Source of the DNA: Mangifera indica
Lineage: Eukaryota > Streptophyta > Magnoliopsida > Sapindales > Anacardiaceae
Length of the DNA: 64,000 nucleotides
Assembly: GCF_011075055.1 (NCBI RefSeq)
Contig: NC_058144.1
Location: 14,437,807 to 14,501,806 of the forward strand
Direction: 5' to 3'
Under the pieces are notes generated by a model, which saw only the letters and a program-made list of their open reading frames with translations, was not told the DNA's origin and did not search any database. The translations under genes and the position numbers were made by a program. Positions 1-12,882 of this stretch are shown one piece after another. Position 1 is the first letter of the stretch, and each line of letters opens with the position of its first letter.

Positions 1-1741
1 CTACCCTTAGTCATGGTAATATCATAGTTACTGATGTTTTAAAAAACAACCAACTATTATGCACATAAGGTTCTTATAATTAAGTGTCAAGCAATGATCC
101 CTTCGTCATGATTCAACCATTCTTGGAAATTTGTCTAAGCATATATTAATATGCTTTATAGACAAAGAATGCCACAGTGAATTACAAATATGACATTTAT
201 TAATGAAAATACACATAAATTAACGTAATTACGCAATAAATTTTAAAACATCTTACATAAAGCACATAACTGAATGTTTACTATGTTCCCAATCATTTTT
301 TATGGCTCAAATGTTTGATATTTTAAAATTCAATCAAATTGCACCAATTTTAATTCTAGATGAGATTTTAATAAATCCTACCACTCTCAAAATTTCCACA
401 TTTAACATATAATATGTGATACAACAAATGTATCATTTATTATGACAAGGTCCATTTCATCAACTCGTATCATTCTTAGAGTCCCTTTTATCCATAATAA
501 AGTCTCTATATAATTTGCGTTAGGTCAAATACCTTACATTTCATTAATTTGGGAATAACAATAAAACAGTGAATTTTCTCACATTTATTACTATGCATTG
601 CTCTTTAGCAAACTATAATGTATCCACATTTATTACTATGTATGAATATAATAGAACCATATAATATTTTGTTCCGATTAAAAGAATACGACTTATTCTT
701 AAGTCTAAATTTTTTATTGTATATATATAATGTTAACATGCACCATTAGATTATCAGATGGTCATAATTTATACATAATGTGATGGTCCATAGTCAACAA
801 GTTTGTATGAATTAGAAACATGTGTTTTAAAACACTGATACATGTTTTCATGAGCCGGAATGAGGTATTACATGTCTTTACACACCTTAGGATTCATAGA
901 ATTTATTCCACGAATTGATATGAGCATCAAATAGCTGTCACGCACCAGAGAGGAGCTCTCTCATGCCAAAATATGGTCCCACGTGTTGAAATGATGTCCC
1001 ACCCACCAAAACAGTGCATGCATGCAAGTTCACATGTTGGAGATGAGCCACACACGCTTCAGGAAATGCCTCTCATGCATTGGGGATAACTATTGTTGAT
1101 TGACTATTGGTCAACTATTGTCAGATGACCAATGTCAACCATAATCGATGATTGTTGACCAGTGTTTGCCACAACTGATGACTATTGACTGTCATGGACC
1201 GATCATCCAACCTAATGGGTGTTGACCAAGTTAGGTTACTTGGTTGACCCATTGACTATTGGGTTTAGGCAACCTATTGCCAAAACTAGCGGGCAATCAA
1301 GTTTTGCCATCCCAATTGCAACCCAAATTGGCCATAAAACAACCCTAATTTTTCTTTGTTCAATTCAATGATTTTGGCCATCGATCGGCGACAACACCAT
1401 AGGGCTTTTGAAGCTCTCATGATGGTGATCACGTTCGTACCAATGGTCAACATTGGCGTCACCGGAATCCAACGTTAAACATTGCAATTTAAGTTTTTGG
1501 TTTTTTGGTCCATTTTCATCAATTTTGATGTTATTTTGATGTGATTTTCAATCCAAACAGTAAAGAACATCCAATAATTGTAATAACATATTTATAACCT
1601 TCAATTTCATGCAATTTGGTTGAATTCGATTCATTTGACTCCAAAATTCGAATTCAACAAAAATTTGACAAGAATCCAATAAGTTAGATAATGCAATTTA
1701 CAAAATAAATGACACCGCATAACCTGGTGTTCTGATACTAA
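1..1741. other. gene-free AT-rich stretch, probable retroelement interior
   Basis: I see no exon or long open frame. The stretch borders an LTR-like sequence at 1742 whose reverse strand is followed by a primer-site-like TTAGTATCAGA, so it may be the decayed interior of a minus-strand copia element. A 1085-1265 segment is crowded with TTGAC or its complement GTCAA. No coding assignment is made. Confidence 0.35.
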
Positions 1742-2173
1742 TGTTGGAAATGTTCATATGTTATTCTATAAATCTATGAGTTTGTAAAACAAAATTAATG
1801 AGTACCTAGATTCAATTTTATTTGTGTTGTTGAATCAAATACGCTTTGAGGATTTGATGTGAGTCATTTCCATGATGCCATTTGCATCTATACTTTGTCT
1901 AGATTCTATATATTAAGAAGACAATTCTATGTGTGTATGTTTTGGTTCCGAGGAGAAGAAGAAAATTTTTTTCTTCTGTAAAAAGTGTTACACCACCATA
2001 TTGGATGCAGTTTTTGGACATATATATAAAAATCCAATTGTCACCCAATTATCAAATCAAGTCGACCCATTATAGATTGACCCAGGCCCAATTGTTACTC
2101 ATAGCATTTTTCTTAATAGATAAAAGACTGTTTTGCTATCAAAACTAGGGTGGGAAAAACTGTGTTTCCAACT
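1742..2173 (-). repeat. LTR-like sequence of a small copia element
   Basis: The segment begins TGTTGGAAA and ends near 2172 with TTTCCAAC, so its two ends are inverted complements as in an LTR; the last base pair would need to have decayed from CA. Just outside the left end the minus strand reads TTAGTATCAGA, resembling the initiator-Met tRNA primer site that plant copia elements carry next to the 5' LTR. Length about 430 bases. No second LTR was found, and the interior to the left is not recognisable. Confidence 0.35.
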
Positions 2174-2922
2174 TACTAAATATAAAAGAAATTTGAGAAA
2201 AGATTTTCTCTAAAAGCCAAAAATTGGTCAACAGTCAAACCAAAGAAATTAAACTCTGCTTTTGAGCGGACTCGGGTAAACTCCGAGGATCTCTCCTTTT
2301 TCTGGCACTCTCTTCTTCAGATCAGGCTCCTAGTCACCAATTAACAGTTTTATGGGAGATTACGGTAAGTAATCATCCTCTTCTCTTCTCTTCTTTTTAT
2401 CACAAATTAAATTTTCATTACAGTCCGGTTGCCATTTGCCAACTTGGATCTACTCTTTTTACAAACGAAATGCATTTCATGTGGAATTTTTCAAACTTTA
2501 GAGTCCATTGTAAATGTTGATAATCTATCAGATTGTTAGCCATCTTTACTGACAGTCCAGATAAACTAGTTGGGTTTTTTTAAATACTGTCGAATATGCC
2601 CAAAATGGTGAACTTAATTATTTGTATGAAAGTTTTTCCTGGAGCTTGGAAAATATAAGGGTTAATTCATCATGTTAAGTCTTTCAAATCATATAATTAT
2701 ATAGCACTGAAGCTGCTACCTAGAATTTAAAATTACTAAGGCGTTTTATGATTTTTTTTTTCATATTGCAAAGTTGGCATTTGATCATAGAGATAAATTT
2801 AGTTTTGAAGAAACTAAGGTTGATTCAAACTATCGTATTTAAATGCTTCTGGTACATGTTTCATAACATTTTTCGATGGGCATTTGCTAACAGCAGGCAG
2901 GTTGTCATAATGTCATCTACCT
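2174..2922. other. non-coding stretch with a possible orphan first exon
   Basis: No gene is evident. At 2352 a short ATG GGA GAT TAC G is followed by a good splice donor GTAAGT, preceded by a pyrimidine-rich leader, so this could be a first exon captured from another gene. There is no downstream partner I can identify, so it stays a possibility only. Confidence 0.2.
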
Positions 2923-3553
2923 AATATGGAGAGTTCAACTGGTAACAGTTTTTGAAGGTTAAATCAATAATTGAGAGTATTATCATGATTAATTGTTAAT
3001 AACATTATTGCGGCATTTAATGGTTTCCTTTGCATTCTATATCTGCATTTGCATTGCTCCCTATCGATCTACTATTGCCGTAACAAAAAGTTTTAGTTGT
3101 ATACATATGTTACTCTTTACTGTTTCCATTCATTTTCCTTCCTGCTTATCACAAGATGATCATTTTGATAAGTTCTGGTTGGAGAGGAGTTATCAATTCA
3201 CGTACTCTGTGTGTGTGTGTTTTTTTTTATTTTTATTTTTTTTGAGTATATTTGAGGCTAAACTCCTAGTATCATGTTATTTGATTATGTAATTAATAAT
3301 TGAAAAATGGTTTAGTTATGTTTAGTGATAATCAAATTTGAGTTATCCTATTACATTTGAGCGTAATATTATCCATTTCATTATTATAAGATGGGTGGTT
3401 TTATCTAAAAATTGGTGGTGTTTAGTTAGTTGAAAGAATTTCAATTTTATTGCTTGTTAATGCAGATAATTTAAATTATTGATGGATGATTCTCCATTTA
3501 CTTCCACAGTTTTATAAGAAGTCCCATCTATAACATTATGTTATTTGGTCCAG

Positions 3554-3849
3554 CAAAACTTTCCAAGAACTTTGGAGGCTCCACTGCTGCACTTGCATTC
3601 ACCAGTTAGGGTAGAAGTCCTTGCACAGAAATTTGATGGAATGGATGATTTGACATCTAAATAAGATGGGTATGTTCATGTTGAATTTTTTTCAAGTTCT
3701 AAAATATTGCATTCTAAGTTTTGCTCCACTATTTGTTTATTTTTTATGCTTGCAGGAACAAGTTCTATAAGATCTTTTATGGTGCATTTGATGGCCAATT
3801 TGCTGCAATAGACGCAATCCTAATTGGTAAAGAGTCATTTGTGCTTGAG
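3554..3849 (+). pseudogene. JmjC-domain oxygenase pseudogene, two 3' exons (copy A)
   Basis: Two exons are visible. The first (3554-3669) follows GGTCCAG and reads NFPRTLEAPLLHLHS then VEVLAQKFDGMDDLTSK, ending in a TAA stop at 3662-3664 before the donor GTATGT. The second (3756-3849), after TGCTTGCAG, reads NKFYKIFYGAFDGQFAAIDA and on to GKESFVLE before GTAATA. They match exons 21911-22027 and 21731-21824 of the minus-strand copy B, which also has the JmjC domain. The JmjC part itself is absent here, so this is a C-terminal fragment with no catalytic domain. The same in-frame stop is present in copy B. Family assignment (plant JMJ31-like) is from memory. Confidence 0.7.
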
Positions 3850-4509
3850 GTAATATTGTGGCTTGTTGAAAATCATGCCTTTCATACTGTGCATGTAGTT
3901 TTTTTTTTTTCTTTTTTTTCTCTATCTCCCTTTTCTTTTCTTTTCTTTTCTTTTCTGAGAGATGGTCGAAGGGACAACATTTTTTTGTTTAGGGTGATTG
4001 GGGGCTGCATGTCCATGTATTCATTGTCAATAATTTATGCCCTTATGGTAAAAATCTAGTCTTTTGGTCCATCATGTTAGTTAGTGATGGGAGGACTCTT
4101 GGGTTTTGTAAAAGGGAAGGAGAGATTGGTACTCTATGAATAATAACCTCCCATTCTTCTGTTATGATACTTCACCCACATGAAGAATGCGGTCTTGATC
4201 TCAATTGATGTAACTTGTTGCTAGATCAATATCTTTGCAAATTCTTGATGTCATATAATGGTAATTCAGATGATTTGAGATACCGTAATTTGATCGTTCA
4301 GTAGTTTTTAGTTTATTGTCACCATTAACCATCTGATCTAGGGGCTTATATGCATCTCCAATACCTATTGTGGTCATGTATGGTAAAAATATTTTCTTCT
4401 AAGCCTTATAGGCATATATACCAGACTTAAAATTGCGAAGTTAACCTTGTTGAATTTGGGAACAATAATATTCTCATTAAAATTTTCTACATCAATAATC
4501 TAAGCTCTG

Positions 4510-4671
4510 ACATGACAAATGCCATGTAGGAATATTGCATTTAATATTGCATAATGCAATTATATTATTCATGACATCTCATTATAAAAGGTCACATGAC
4601 AAATGTCATGAACATTACATATAGTATCATGATGCTATCATATCATTCATGACATCTCTGCATAAAAGGTC
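4510..4671. repeat. two tandem ~80-bp units with CATGACA palindromes
   Basis: Two adjacent units each start with CATGACAAATG(C/T)CATG, a near-perfect short palindrome, and end with TTCATGACATCTC then ATAAAAGGTCA. The middles differ. The same pair appears inverted in arm B near 20990-21145, so it predates the duplication. No function is assigned. Confidence 0.6.
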
Positions 4672-4962
4672 ATGTTAGATTTGTGTTGATGTATAAATTT
4701 ATGCTGGTAATGCCAGATCCATGTGACTGGCATCCAGTCAAGTTAGCCCAATGATCTTAGTATTCGAGATTTTGTTAGATTGTTTTGCCCTGTAATTTTA
4801 TCACATCATACTGTGGTTTTGTTTCGTTAATTTGGATCTTGCACATTATGTTTTTTTTACCTTATTTCAACTTTCAAAACATTGAATTTCCCCAAATGAC
4901 AATCTTTTCAACTTTTCTCTGATAGTCTTTGCTCTCTTTTGTGATTTGCATTTTTCTATGTC

Positions 4963-5100
4963 ATCATTTGGTCATAATTATCATTCTGTAACTGTCATCA
5001 TCATCATCAGGTCATAGTTGTCATTGTCATCACTCATTATTGTCATTATGTCAAAAAATGTCATTATGGTCATTGTTGTTGTCATCTCCATAGTGGGCAT
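4963..5100. repeat. GTCAT-rich low-complexity tract
   Basis: Irregular repeats of GTCAT and TCATCA spread over about 140 bases, also present in inverted form in arm B around 20570-20690. It lies just inside the end of the duplicated segment, so it may have helped define the breakpoint. Confidence 0.6.
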
Positions 5101-5116
5101 GTGCACCTTGGTTTAT

Positions 5117-8077
5117 TATAAGACTACACATGATTTGCACAAAATTGGAGAAGGGAAAATAAAATGATGAGTTTGATGTTATGTTGAGCTTTTGGTCATC
5201 TTGAATAATTAGTTAACCTCTCACATAAATTAGTGTGACCTTCTAAAAAACAAATTGGTTGGGTGTACTGCAGAATTCCCATTATTTAATATTGTTCTTT
5301 TTAGCATATAGTTATCCATTGGGCATATTTTTGCTTTTTTTGAGTTAAAAAACTAGCGAATTTTGTAGAATGTTGTTTTTGAATTTCATAAATTTTAAGT
5401 GTACTTCATTTTAGCATGCTTAAGAATGAGTTAGTCTTTTTTCCTTGATGGTTGCATTACTAATTGCCATAAGGCAAGTATTCACCTAAGGTTCTTTTCG
5501 CTTCTCTGCATTTTAGGCTGGTTGTTGATGTGCACTGAAACTGCAGGGTGAACAAGTGTGGAAATGCCTTCTTGGACAGCAGTCGATCAAGAAATAGCAG
5601 GATTTAGCTGAAGATGCTTTGCATTTAAAAGGTAACTCAAATGCCTTTTCGGAAACAAGTAATGTTGGGCCTGCTCCTGCTGTAAAGTGATAAATAATTA
5701 TCTTTTTTTTTAAGGTTGCACAAGTCTCAAAGATGTGACTTTAATAAAATAAATATGCAGCCTTTATTCTCTGTTAGAGCAACTTGTGAATATAACTTAG
5801 ATCAAACAAAAAAATATATATATAGAAATAAATTATTTTTAGCTCTTACTCTTGTTTAAACGCTATAATAATAAAAATAAGCTAATACTAAGGTCAATGA
5901 TTAGATGATCCTAATCTTATTGGTAGCATGGATTCAATAATGGATGATTTTGTTTTTTATGTCATGTAAATTGAACTATCATAATTTGGTGGGGTGTGGT
6001 ACTATAGACATGATATCGGATGTGTGAACAGAACGGTTTGGTTTCTTTTTTCCTTGATTAAGACTTTAAACAGATTATAGCCAGGAAGGCTTTTGTTATG
6101 TTTAATTTTTATTTTTATTGTTAGAACTTGACCAATTACATATATACCTGCTGGCTTGTTAATTATATGATTATGTAAAACAAATGGTATAGAGGAATTG
6201 TGTGGACATGATCATAATTGAATTTTTTAAGGCATGGTTAAGTAAAATGTGTTAGTGATGGATGGGGACAGGCTAGTTTATCATTTTGTGTTTAACAAAG
6301 ACATGGATACATAGCAAGCCATATGTATAGCATAACTTACTATAAAAGCCAGAATAGTACAAGGTACTGTACAGCCAGAAGAGATTTGGAGCTATGGATT
6401 TTTCATAAGCAAGGGTTGGAATATGTAGAATTTCTACACACCTGGATTCAGTATCTTAAGAATGTAGAATTTTGTGGGGGCATCAGATTTGTAAATTTGG
6501 CAGTTCATTATTTGGAATTTATCATTTATATATTGAGGGGAAAAAGAGACAATATTGCCCACATAGTTGAAGGATTTGTAGGAAAAGTTATGTAAATTGG
6601 GGTAAGGCCAGACCTTGCTAGTTTACAGCTGTATTGGTGATAGAAAAATCATCTCCACACTAGTGTAATGAAATTGAAAGGAGGGTCATTTCAATTGGGA
6701 AATATAGAAGCAAAACTAAATGCTACTACCATTTGACAATATTATTAAATAAGGTCATCATTGGAGACTTGACCATACACAGCAAAGACAATTGAATTCA
6801 ATGATAACGAGGCGGCTTTTCATATTGTTGCGTGCAAGAATGAAAAGCTGGAGAAGAGCAAGGAAAACAAAGTTTGATTGTTGAGACAGGAAAAGGAAAG
6901 ATTTTAAGAGGTTGAGCATAGGAACTTGTTAACCGATGTAAATAGAAATTACTTTTATATACCTGAGAAAATTTTGGATGAAAATTTTATATCTCTATGA
7001 TTATTAATAGATAATGCAAAAAATTGGACTTCAAGATTGATAATCTATAATGTAATGATGAATATTGACCATCGAGACATGAACCTATAGTGGACAGAAA
7101 GATCAATGTTATGTAGTTTACTTCCTGCTTAAGTAAACACTTACATTTCTAAGATGTGGTTTCAACTGATGTTGCCATAAAAAGGTCAGAAGTATCTGTG
7201 AATGTATTAAGTGTTAATTAGTATTGACACATTAGAAAAACATGGCCATAGACTATAGGTATTGCTGATTTCCAAAATGTTAGTTGCGTCTTTGACCGGC
7301 AATGGATAGAAGAAGACAATCCTTGATTTTTCTTTGACATGAAACTGATTAGATATATTTTGTGCAGATTGCTTGACACTTTAAGTTCTTAAAGTGTATT
7401 TTTCATGCAATGAATGTGCCCACTGTCTTCTGTTTGTGTTCCAATCGGTTATTTTCCTAACAATGCACATATGTATTCTCAGTATTTAATAGTTACTAGG
7501 ATTATATTCATTCATGGTTTGCCTTTCTTACATCATCGGTATAAGATCCAGGATTATTCAACTGGATTTGTCATATTAGTAATCTCATATGGACACACTA
7601 GACAAGTCAACAAAAGGATGTTGGCGAAGAATGTAAGTTGTCAGTCACAACAGATATAGTAGGTTAGCTTGTTTTTTGGCTTCCCATCCAAGGTTGAAGG
7701 CATCTAATATTTGTGCCAGTTGTCTTATTGTGATAGTAATTGGCATAATTTCTGCTTATGTCACCAGAAGCCCCCTTATAACTCAGGTTCTCAAATTGGT
7801 TACAGAACAAGCATAATAACCTTTTTCCTTGCACTTGGGTTTTCTCTTTTGAAACTTTTATCCTAGTTGTTGGCTTCTGGTGAATATGTACCAACAAAAT
7901 GCTGGCACATTATTTGCTTGCCTCTGAAACAGAACTCAACTTCAATTCAGGTGCTTGCTCTGGCTAATTAATGTGTTGAGTGTTTAGCGATGGGGGAGAT
8001 TTTTTTTTGACAAATAATATTCCAGCTTCTCACTGAAAGGACAAATTTTTATAACTTTAAATGGCCATCTAGGAGAC
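5117..8077. other. gene-free stretch, one doubtful exon
   Basis: No convincing gene. A segment 5547-5631 lies between a good acceptor (ACTGCAG) and a donor (AAAAG/GTAACT) and reads GEQVWKCLLGQQSIKK, stop, QDLAEDALHLK; it could be an orphan exon with one stop. The rest is AT-rich sequence with no domain, RNA gene or terminal repeat that I can recognise. Confidence 0.3.
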
Positions 8078-8174
8078 AATGCCATATAGAGCCTATTGCT
8101 GTTTTACAATAATGTCATACAGAGTCGATTGCTGTTTTACAATAATGTCATACAGAGTCGATTGCTGTCATACA
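8078..8174. repeat. 33-bp tandem repeat, three copies
   Basis: Unit of 33 bases containing GTCATACAGAGTCGATTGCT; the last two copies are almost identical and the first is diverged (GCCATATAGAGCCTATTGCT). Simple local duplication in non-coding DNA. Confidence 0.8.
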
Positions 8175-9720
8175 TTAAAAGGTAAACACTCGTTAATGCC
8201 TTGCTCACCAATTGAATACGAAATGTAGAAGTGTCCAAAGATGTGATGGACAGAATCCATATCTTTAGTTGTTTTAAATTATCTAGTGGAGCATCTCGTG
8301 ATTTGATAAAAATGCATGACAATCTGTTATTGTTTCTAATGCATGGTAACATGATGATGGGCTGTATGAAATTTTCACTTTTATTATGGTGCTTCAAATT
8401 TGGTGACACTGTTCTTGTCCTGTATTTGTTGAATTTGCTGGCTTTTGGGGGCTTTGGACAATATATGGTGGGCCTAACCTGGCACATACAGCAAGGAAAA
8501 ATGAGTTAGCACCCTCTTCAACTGGGGGAAGAGGCTACTCAAATTTAGGAAGTCTAAATTATTTTCACATTTGTTTAGTAGCTATGCCGTCCTAATGCAA
8601 ATTCAGCCACAGACTCTCAGCCATTGTGTTACATCAAAGGTGATAATAGACTTATCTATGCTTGTTGCATGAAAATTAGAATGGTTCAATCCATGTGAGC
8701 TGGATAGGTAATTTTAGTCAGAGGGGCAACTTCAGCCAATGTAAAAGCTCAATTAAGCCATTTATGTTCTTTTCCTTTTACTTGATGATCTCTTGTTGCA
8801 TTGAAATAATGTACTTGCAACTCTTCCTTCGAAACTTTGTCGTTTTACTTGGATTGATTGCTTTTACTTTTCTCTCCCAGTGCGGTAAAACATGTTATAG
8901 ATTTGTTTTGCCTGGTGGGTCGGTTGCTTGTACTTTCCAAGTTAAATATTTTGTAGATAAAAGACAAATTTGAATTGTTATTAATCGTTACTGAATTCAT
9001 AATTACATTGTGAAATCAGGAACTACTGTAGTGGGGGAGGACAGGATCACTGGAAGAACTGCAGATTGTGTTGAATATTATTCCGTATTTGTGGCTCAGC
9101 GGACTAAACAGTGACACAAGATTCTCCCAGGGGATAAGAAAATGGTTAATGATTGGACACGTAAGAAGTCACTCATCTTTGACATGAAACCGTTGACCCA
9201 TATAAAGTTTAGTTAGACACAAGTAAAAAAAAAAAAAAAAAGAACAATTAAGATTTCTCTATTGCAATTGCTTGCAAATTTTTGTGGGATGCCTTCCTGG
9301 TGCTCTGATTCGATGGTTACCACGCGCTACATAAGCGCTTGGGATAATTTGAACAGAAGTGGTTTGCCAGCTGGCCGTACTATGTGGATTGGGTTATGCA
9401 TGTGATTTAAACACGTGTTCTGGAGCTCGTGACTACAACAGCGACGGATTCAAGCAAAAGCCTGTTCTCACCTTTCTCGTGACTTTTTTGGATCCCTGAA
9501 TAGGCCCCACTCTTATCTTTGTCCTTTCGGATCTGCCTCAGTTTGTGGGCTTCCATCAGCCCATTTTAAATTAAACACTTCCTACTCTGCACCTCCACTT
9601 TGTAGCCTTGGCCCAATACTTGCATTTTCATATTTACCATAACTTTAATTCCACGGGAATTAGGACATGAGATGGTAGGGTTTCTTGCTTCAGGCATTAC
9701 TGTAACTAAAAACACGGATA
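8175..9720. other. gene-free stretch
   Basis: No gene recognised. At about 9020-9110 a short open stretch reads GEDRITGRTADCVEYYSVF after AATCAG, and ends at a stop; I could not assign it to a family. A 9226-9241 poly-A tract follows at a short distance, which would fit a retroposed fragment but is weak evidence. Confidence 0.25.
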
Positions 9721-9724
9721 GAAA

Positions 9725-9805
9725 TATTAATGTGTTATCATGTAATTAAGTATTATTTTATTTATAATTCAGAAGCATTCTAATCATATGATTATACATT
9801 AGAGT
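9725..9805. mobile_element. MITE-like fragment
   Basis: Contains TTATCATGTAATTAAGTATT and TATTTTATTTATAATTC followed by TCTAATCATATGATTATA, the core of a palindromic family that recurs at 10801-10930, 11650-11765 and 11880-12010. Diverged and without clear ends. Confidence 0.4.
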
Positions 9806-10800
9806 TACTCACATTTGTTTGTATGGGCTTTTCTCTAATTGTCAAACTATTATATGCGTAAAACTTGACGGTAGAGTACCTTTAGAAGATTATATATTGA
9901 CCCTAAAATGGCCAAGAAGATTATGGCACTTTTGCAGTAAAGGAAAAATACAGGTGTTGAAGGGAAATGACATCCAAAATAGATGAGAATCTGGTAATAG
10001 AAGAACCCGTGAACAAAGAATGGGCCCGTGGGCGTGGAGATATAGTGTTCTTTCTCTTGCTTTACTGGCTACCTCGGCATGCACAGCAAAGACAAAATAT
10101 ATATTAAGGGATCATATCACAGTAGAAAAATATAACAAGTGAAAATGGCTAATCATAACTTAGGCAATCTATTTAATTATTTATTTTTTCTTGAACAACT
10201 ATTTTGAATGTGACATTTTGCCTAACTACTTTGGGTTTTATTATTCTGTATTGATTAATAATAATAATAATTTATTCTGTTTTGCAAGTATTTGTACCAC
10301 CAAACCATGCATCTAAATTTGAATTAGTCTAACTAGTTCAACTTTATCACCATGGAATAAAAAATTTAAGTTTTTTGCTGCACGTGAAGACAAAAAAAAG
10401 TTGGCCTCCTTGAATTTGTTCTAATGGTCAAAAAATTCATAAAATCACAATCAAAACAAGAAGTTATGCCTCTGCAATGTATAGTTTTCCACTATAACAC
10501 ATCACTTAGTCATTCTTCTGGGAGACTTGAAGAGTCTATGATTGTTTCCACGATGCTTCTACTTTTCATATCGTTTAAAATAATATAACCAATATATCTA
10601 CTTGTCTATTTAATCATCAGAAAAGTCTTCACTACATCGTCATCATGTTTAAAAATTATATTTCTACACTACGTGGAATATATCTTATTCACAGTAGTTT
10701 TTTCAATTGAGAATCTAGATTTTCATCCTCGACTAATAGGGTTTCTAAAATTTTAGCATATTTCTATATAAATAATGAATGAATTATCACACATTAGAGC

Positions 10801-10930
10801 AATATTATATATACACACTTTTTATACATAATTTACGTATACAGATGATGTGTCATCATATGATTGAGTGTTACTTTATTTTTAATTCAAAATCATTCAA
10901 TCATATGATGACAGATCATATATACACAAT
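10801..10930. mobile_element. palindromic MITE-like element, best copy
   Basis: Two inverted halves: GATGTGTCATCATATGATTG on the left and CAATCATATGATGACAGATC on the right, around TTACTTTATTTTTAATTCAA. Outer parts share TATATACACA. Foldback structure without coding capacity fits a MITE; the superfamily cannot be told because no clean TSD was seen. Confidence 0.55.
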
Positions 10931-11649
10931 TATTAAATGAAAATAATAAAGTTTTATGAATCGATTAGTATAAATCTCTTCTTATCTCAAAATCAAAGGG
11001 GAAATGAATCTCACTCAAAAGCTCTAATGATTCAATTCAAGAGATTGAAATAAAAAGACACACATAGGATTCTAAAGGATTTATAATAGCAACATCACAT
11101 TGCCCATGAATGTCATAAGGCAAATTAGATATGGGGTCCTGAAACTCATCAGGCTTAAGAGCTAGTTGCAATGTTTACTAACTTCAATGGTAGTCACCAT
11201 TGTTGTTGAAGAAGATGAAGCAATAAAAAGGAATATATTTGGATAAATGAGAAGGATAAAGTGGTCAATTGTTTGCCTATCTCTTCAATCTTCATGGCTT
11301 TAAGAGCTAGAATTGGTTTTGGAATTAAAAAAAAAGAAGTTAAAGAAAGAAGGGAGGGAAAAAGAAGAGGCCATCCAAATTCCCCTCGGTGAGGTTTGCT
11401 TGAGCACTTTCACTATGCACTGGGAGATGTGAAAGAGAATAAAATCACAAATGAAATAGAGACAGGGAGAAAAATCATGAACTAATGAAATACAATAATT
11501 ACATTACTTATCACAGCACAAATTCATCTCCAATAATTTCAGAGATGAGAAGGATAGATAATATGAATTAACATCAAATTCATCAACTTAATTAACAATT
11601 TCTAAATATATATATTAGTGAGATCAAACTTATAATAATGAAGGTTTGT

Positions 11650-11765
11650 GCAATGTTATATACTTATAATAAGTATCGATTTGAATATTAATAATGATGT
11701 GTTTTTATATAATTGAGTATTATTTTATCTTAATTTAAAATTGTTCAATTACGTAACGACATATT
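11650..11765. mobile_element. MITE-like fragment, same family
   Basis: Carries AATGATGTG, ATATAATTGAGTATTATTTT and AATTTAAAATTGTTCAATTA in the order of the best copy at 10801, diverged throughout. Confidence 0.4.
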
Positions 11766-11879
11766 ATTATTTTTATGAATTTAGTACTCATAGTTTTAAA
11801 GTATAGACAAAATTGTAATCACTTTGTCAATGATTTTAGTTAGTGGGTAATTAATATTACAATAAAACTATTTATATAC

Positions 11880-12010
11880 ATTTTAAGTATATAAAATAGA
11901 TATACAGATAATGAGTTATTATATGATTTAGTCATTTGAATTAAAAATAAAGTAATACCCAATATCATGATTACATTTGTATGGTCATTTCGTATACCCA
12001 AAGCTTGTAT
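11880..12010. mobile_element. MITE-like fragment, same family, opposite orientation
   Basis: Reads ATACAGATAATGAGTTATTA, then ATTTGAATTAAAAATAAAGT and AATACCCAATATCATGATTA, the reverse of the core seen at 10801-10930. It is the copy nearest the IDD gene, about 1.4 kb from its start codon. Confidence 0.4.
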
Positions 12011-12873
12011 ATATAGAATTGTTTTTAATAATATAAAGGTTTTAAACAACCTTAGTGATATATTATAGTTCTTTACTTTGTTTTTTTATGACAAGAAATT
12101 CCACCCAAGCCGACTCGTCATGCAATGTGGTTTGATAAACCACACTTGATAGATAAAAAATAAAGAATTTAATAAAAAATCTCATAATTATTAAACTAAG
12201 TAATTCAAAAATTTTATCTTATTTTAACAACAACAGATCGGTCTCAAACCCTTGCCCTCTTATAAGCTTTATAAGGAAACTCCACAACTCTTACCTACTA
12301 CCCTTTGGAGGCGGTAGCTCTTTGCCTTTGCCTTCGCCGTTCCTCATCAAATTCTTTTTAAGATTCTCAGTCTTCTATAACTGATGATTCTTGAGTAAGA
12401 GCAGCAAACCAAGCCCGCCTTTTAATAATATCATTCCATTCAAATCAAAGCCCTTTTAGGGTTTGGGTGTTTTATAACAGGAACAAAGGAAAGGACAGAA
12501 TGTGCGACGTCATACTTTAAAAAAAAAAATTTAATAATAATAATATGGCGTAATTTTGCTGAATCAAATTTGGGTTTGATTCTTCCGGGCCTTTTTACTG
12601 GTGGGCTAGTTGCCCTCTTCTCTCTCTCTCTACTTTACAAAACTCACAGCTTTTTCTTTCACTAGTAATTCGTAATTTCATTTTATTTAAAGTTTTTTAG
12701 TTTCAATATTAATTTTTTCTATTTTTCCACCCCCTGCCTTCATTAGTCTGCCTCTGTAATCATCACTTCTTGTACTCTATTATCTACAATACTTATTCAT
12801 AGGCTCCTTCCTGAAATTTTCCCTTCCCTTTTTTCTTCATTAATTTTACCGTTTCCCTGGGCCTCTTTACGTT

Positions 12874-12882
12874 TATATATAA
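12874..12882 (+). promoter_or_regulatory. candidate TATA box of the IDD gene
   Basis: TATATATAA lies about 530 bases before the chosen start codon, downstream of a CTCTCTCTCTC tract at 12619. Spacing would give a leader of about 500 bases. This is a prediction from composition only; other AT-rich motifs nearby could serve instead. Confidence 0.3.

Larger units (their letters stand above)
2923..5116 (+). repeat. arm A of a 2.2-kb inverted duplication
   Basis: This segment recurs in reverse complement at 20539-22660. Agreement starts abruptly near ATATGGAGAGTTCAACTGG and ends near GTGCACCTTGGTTTATT; outside these points the two loci differ. Similarity is very high: over roughly 90 bases around 4441-4530 I count a single mismatch. 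The arm contains exons and introns of a JmjC gene, so it is duplicated genomic DNA, not a processed copy. Arms are 15.4 kb apart and enclose the IDD gene. Confidence 0.9.

Noticed and set aside
2993..3292. 99-codon open frame at the start of arm A
   Set aside because: Lies in intron sequence of the duplicated JmjC segment and has no counterpart frame that is kept in arm B.
8137..8509. Overlapping open frames on both strands
   Set aside because: They begin in or next to the 33-bp tandem repeat and have no recognisable domain or splice sites.
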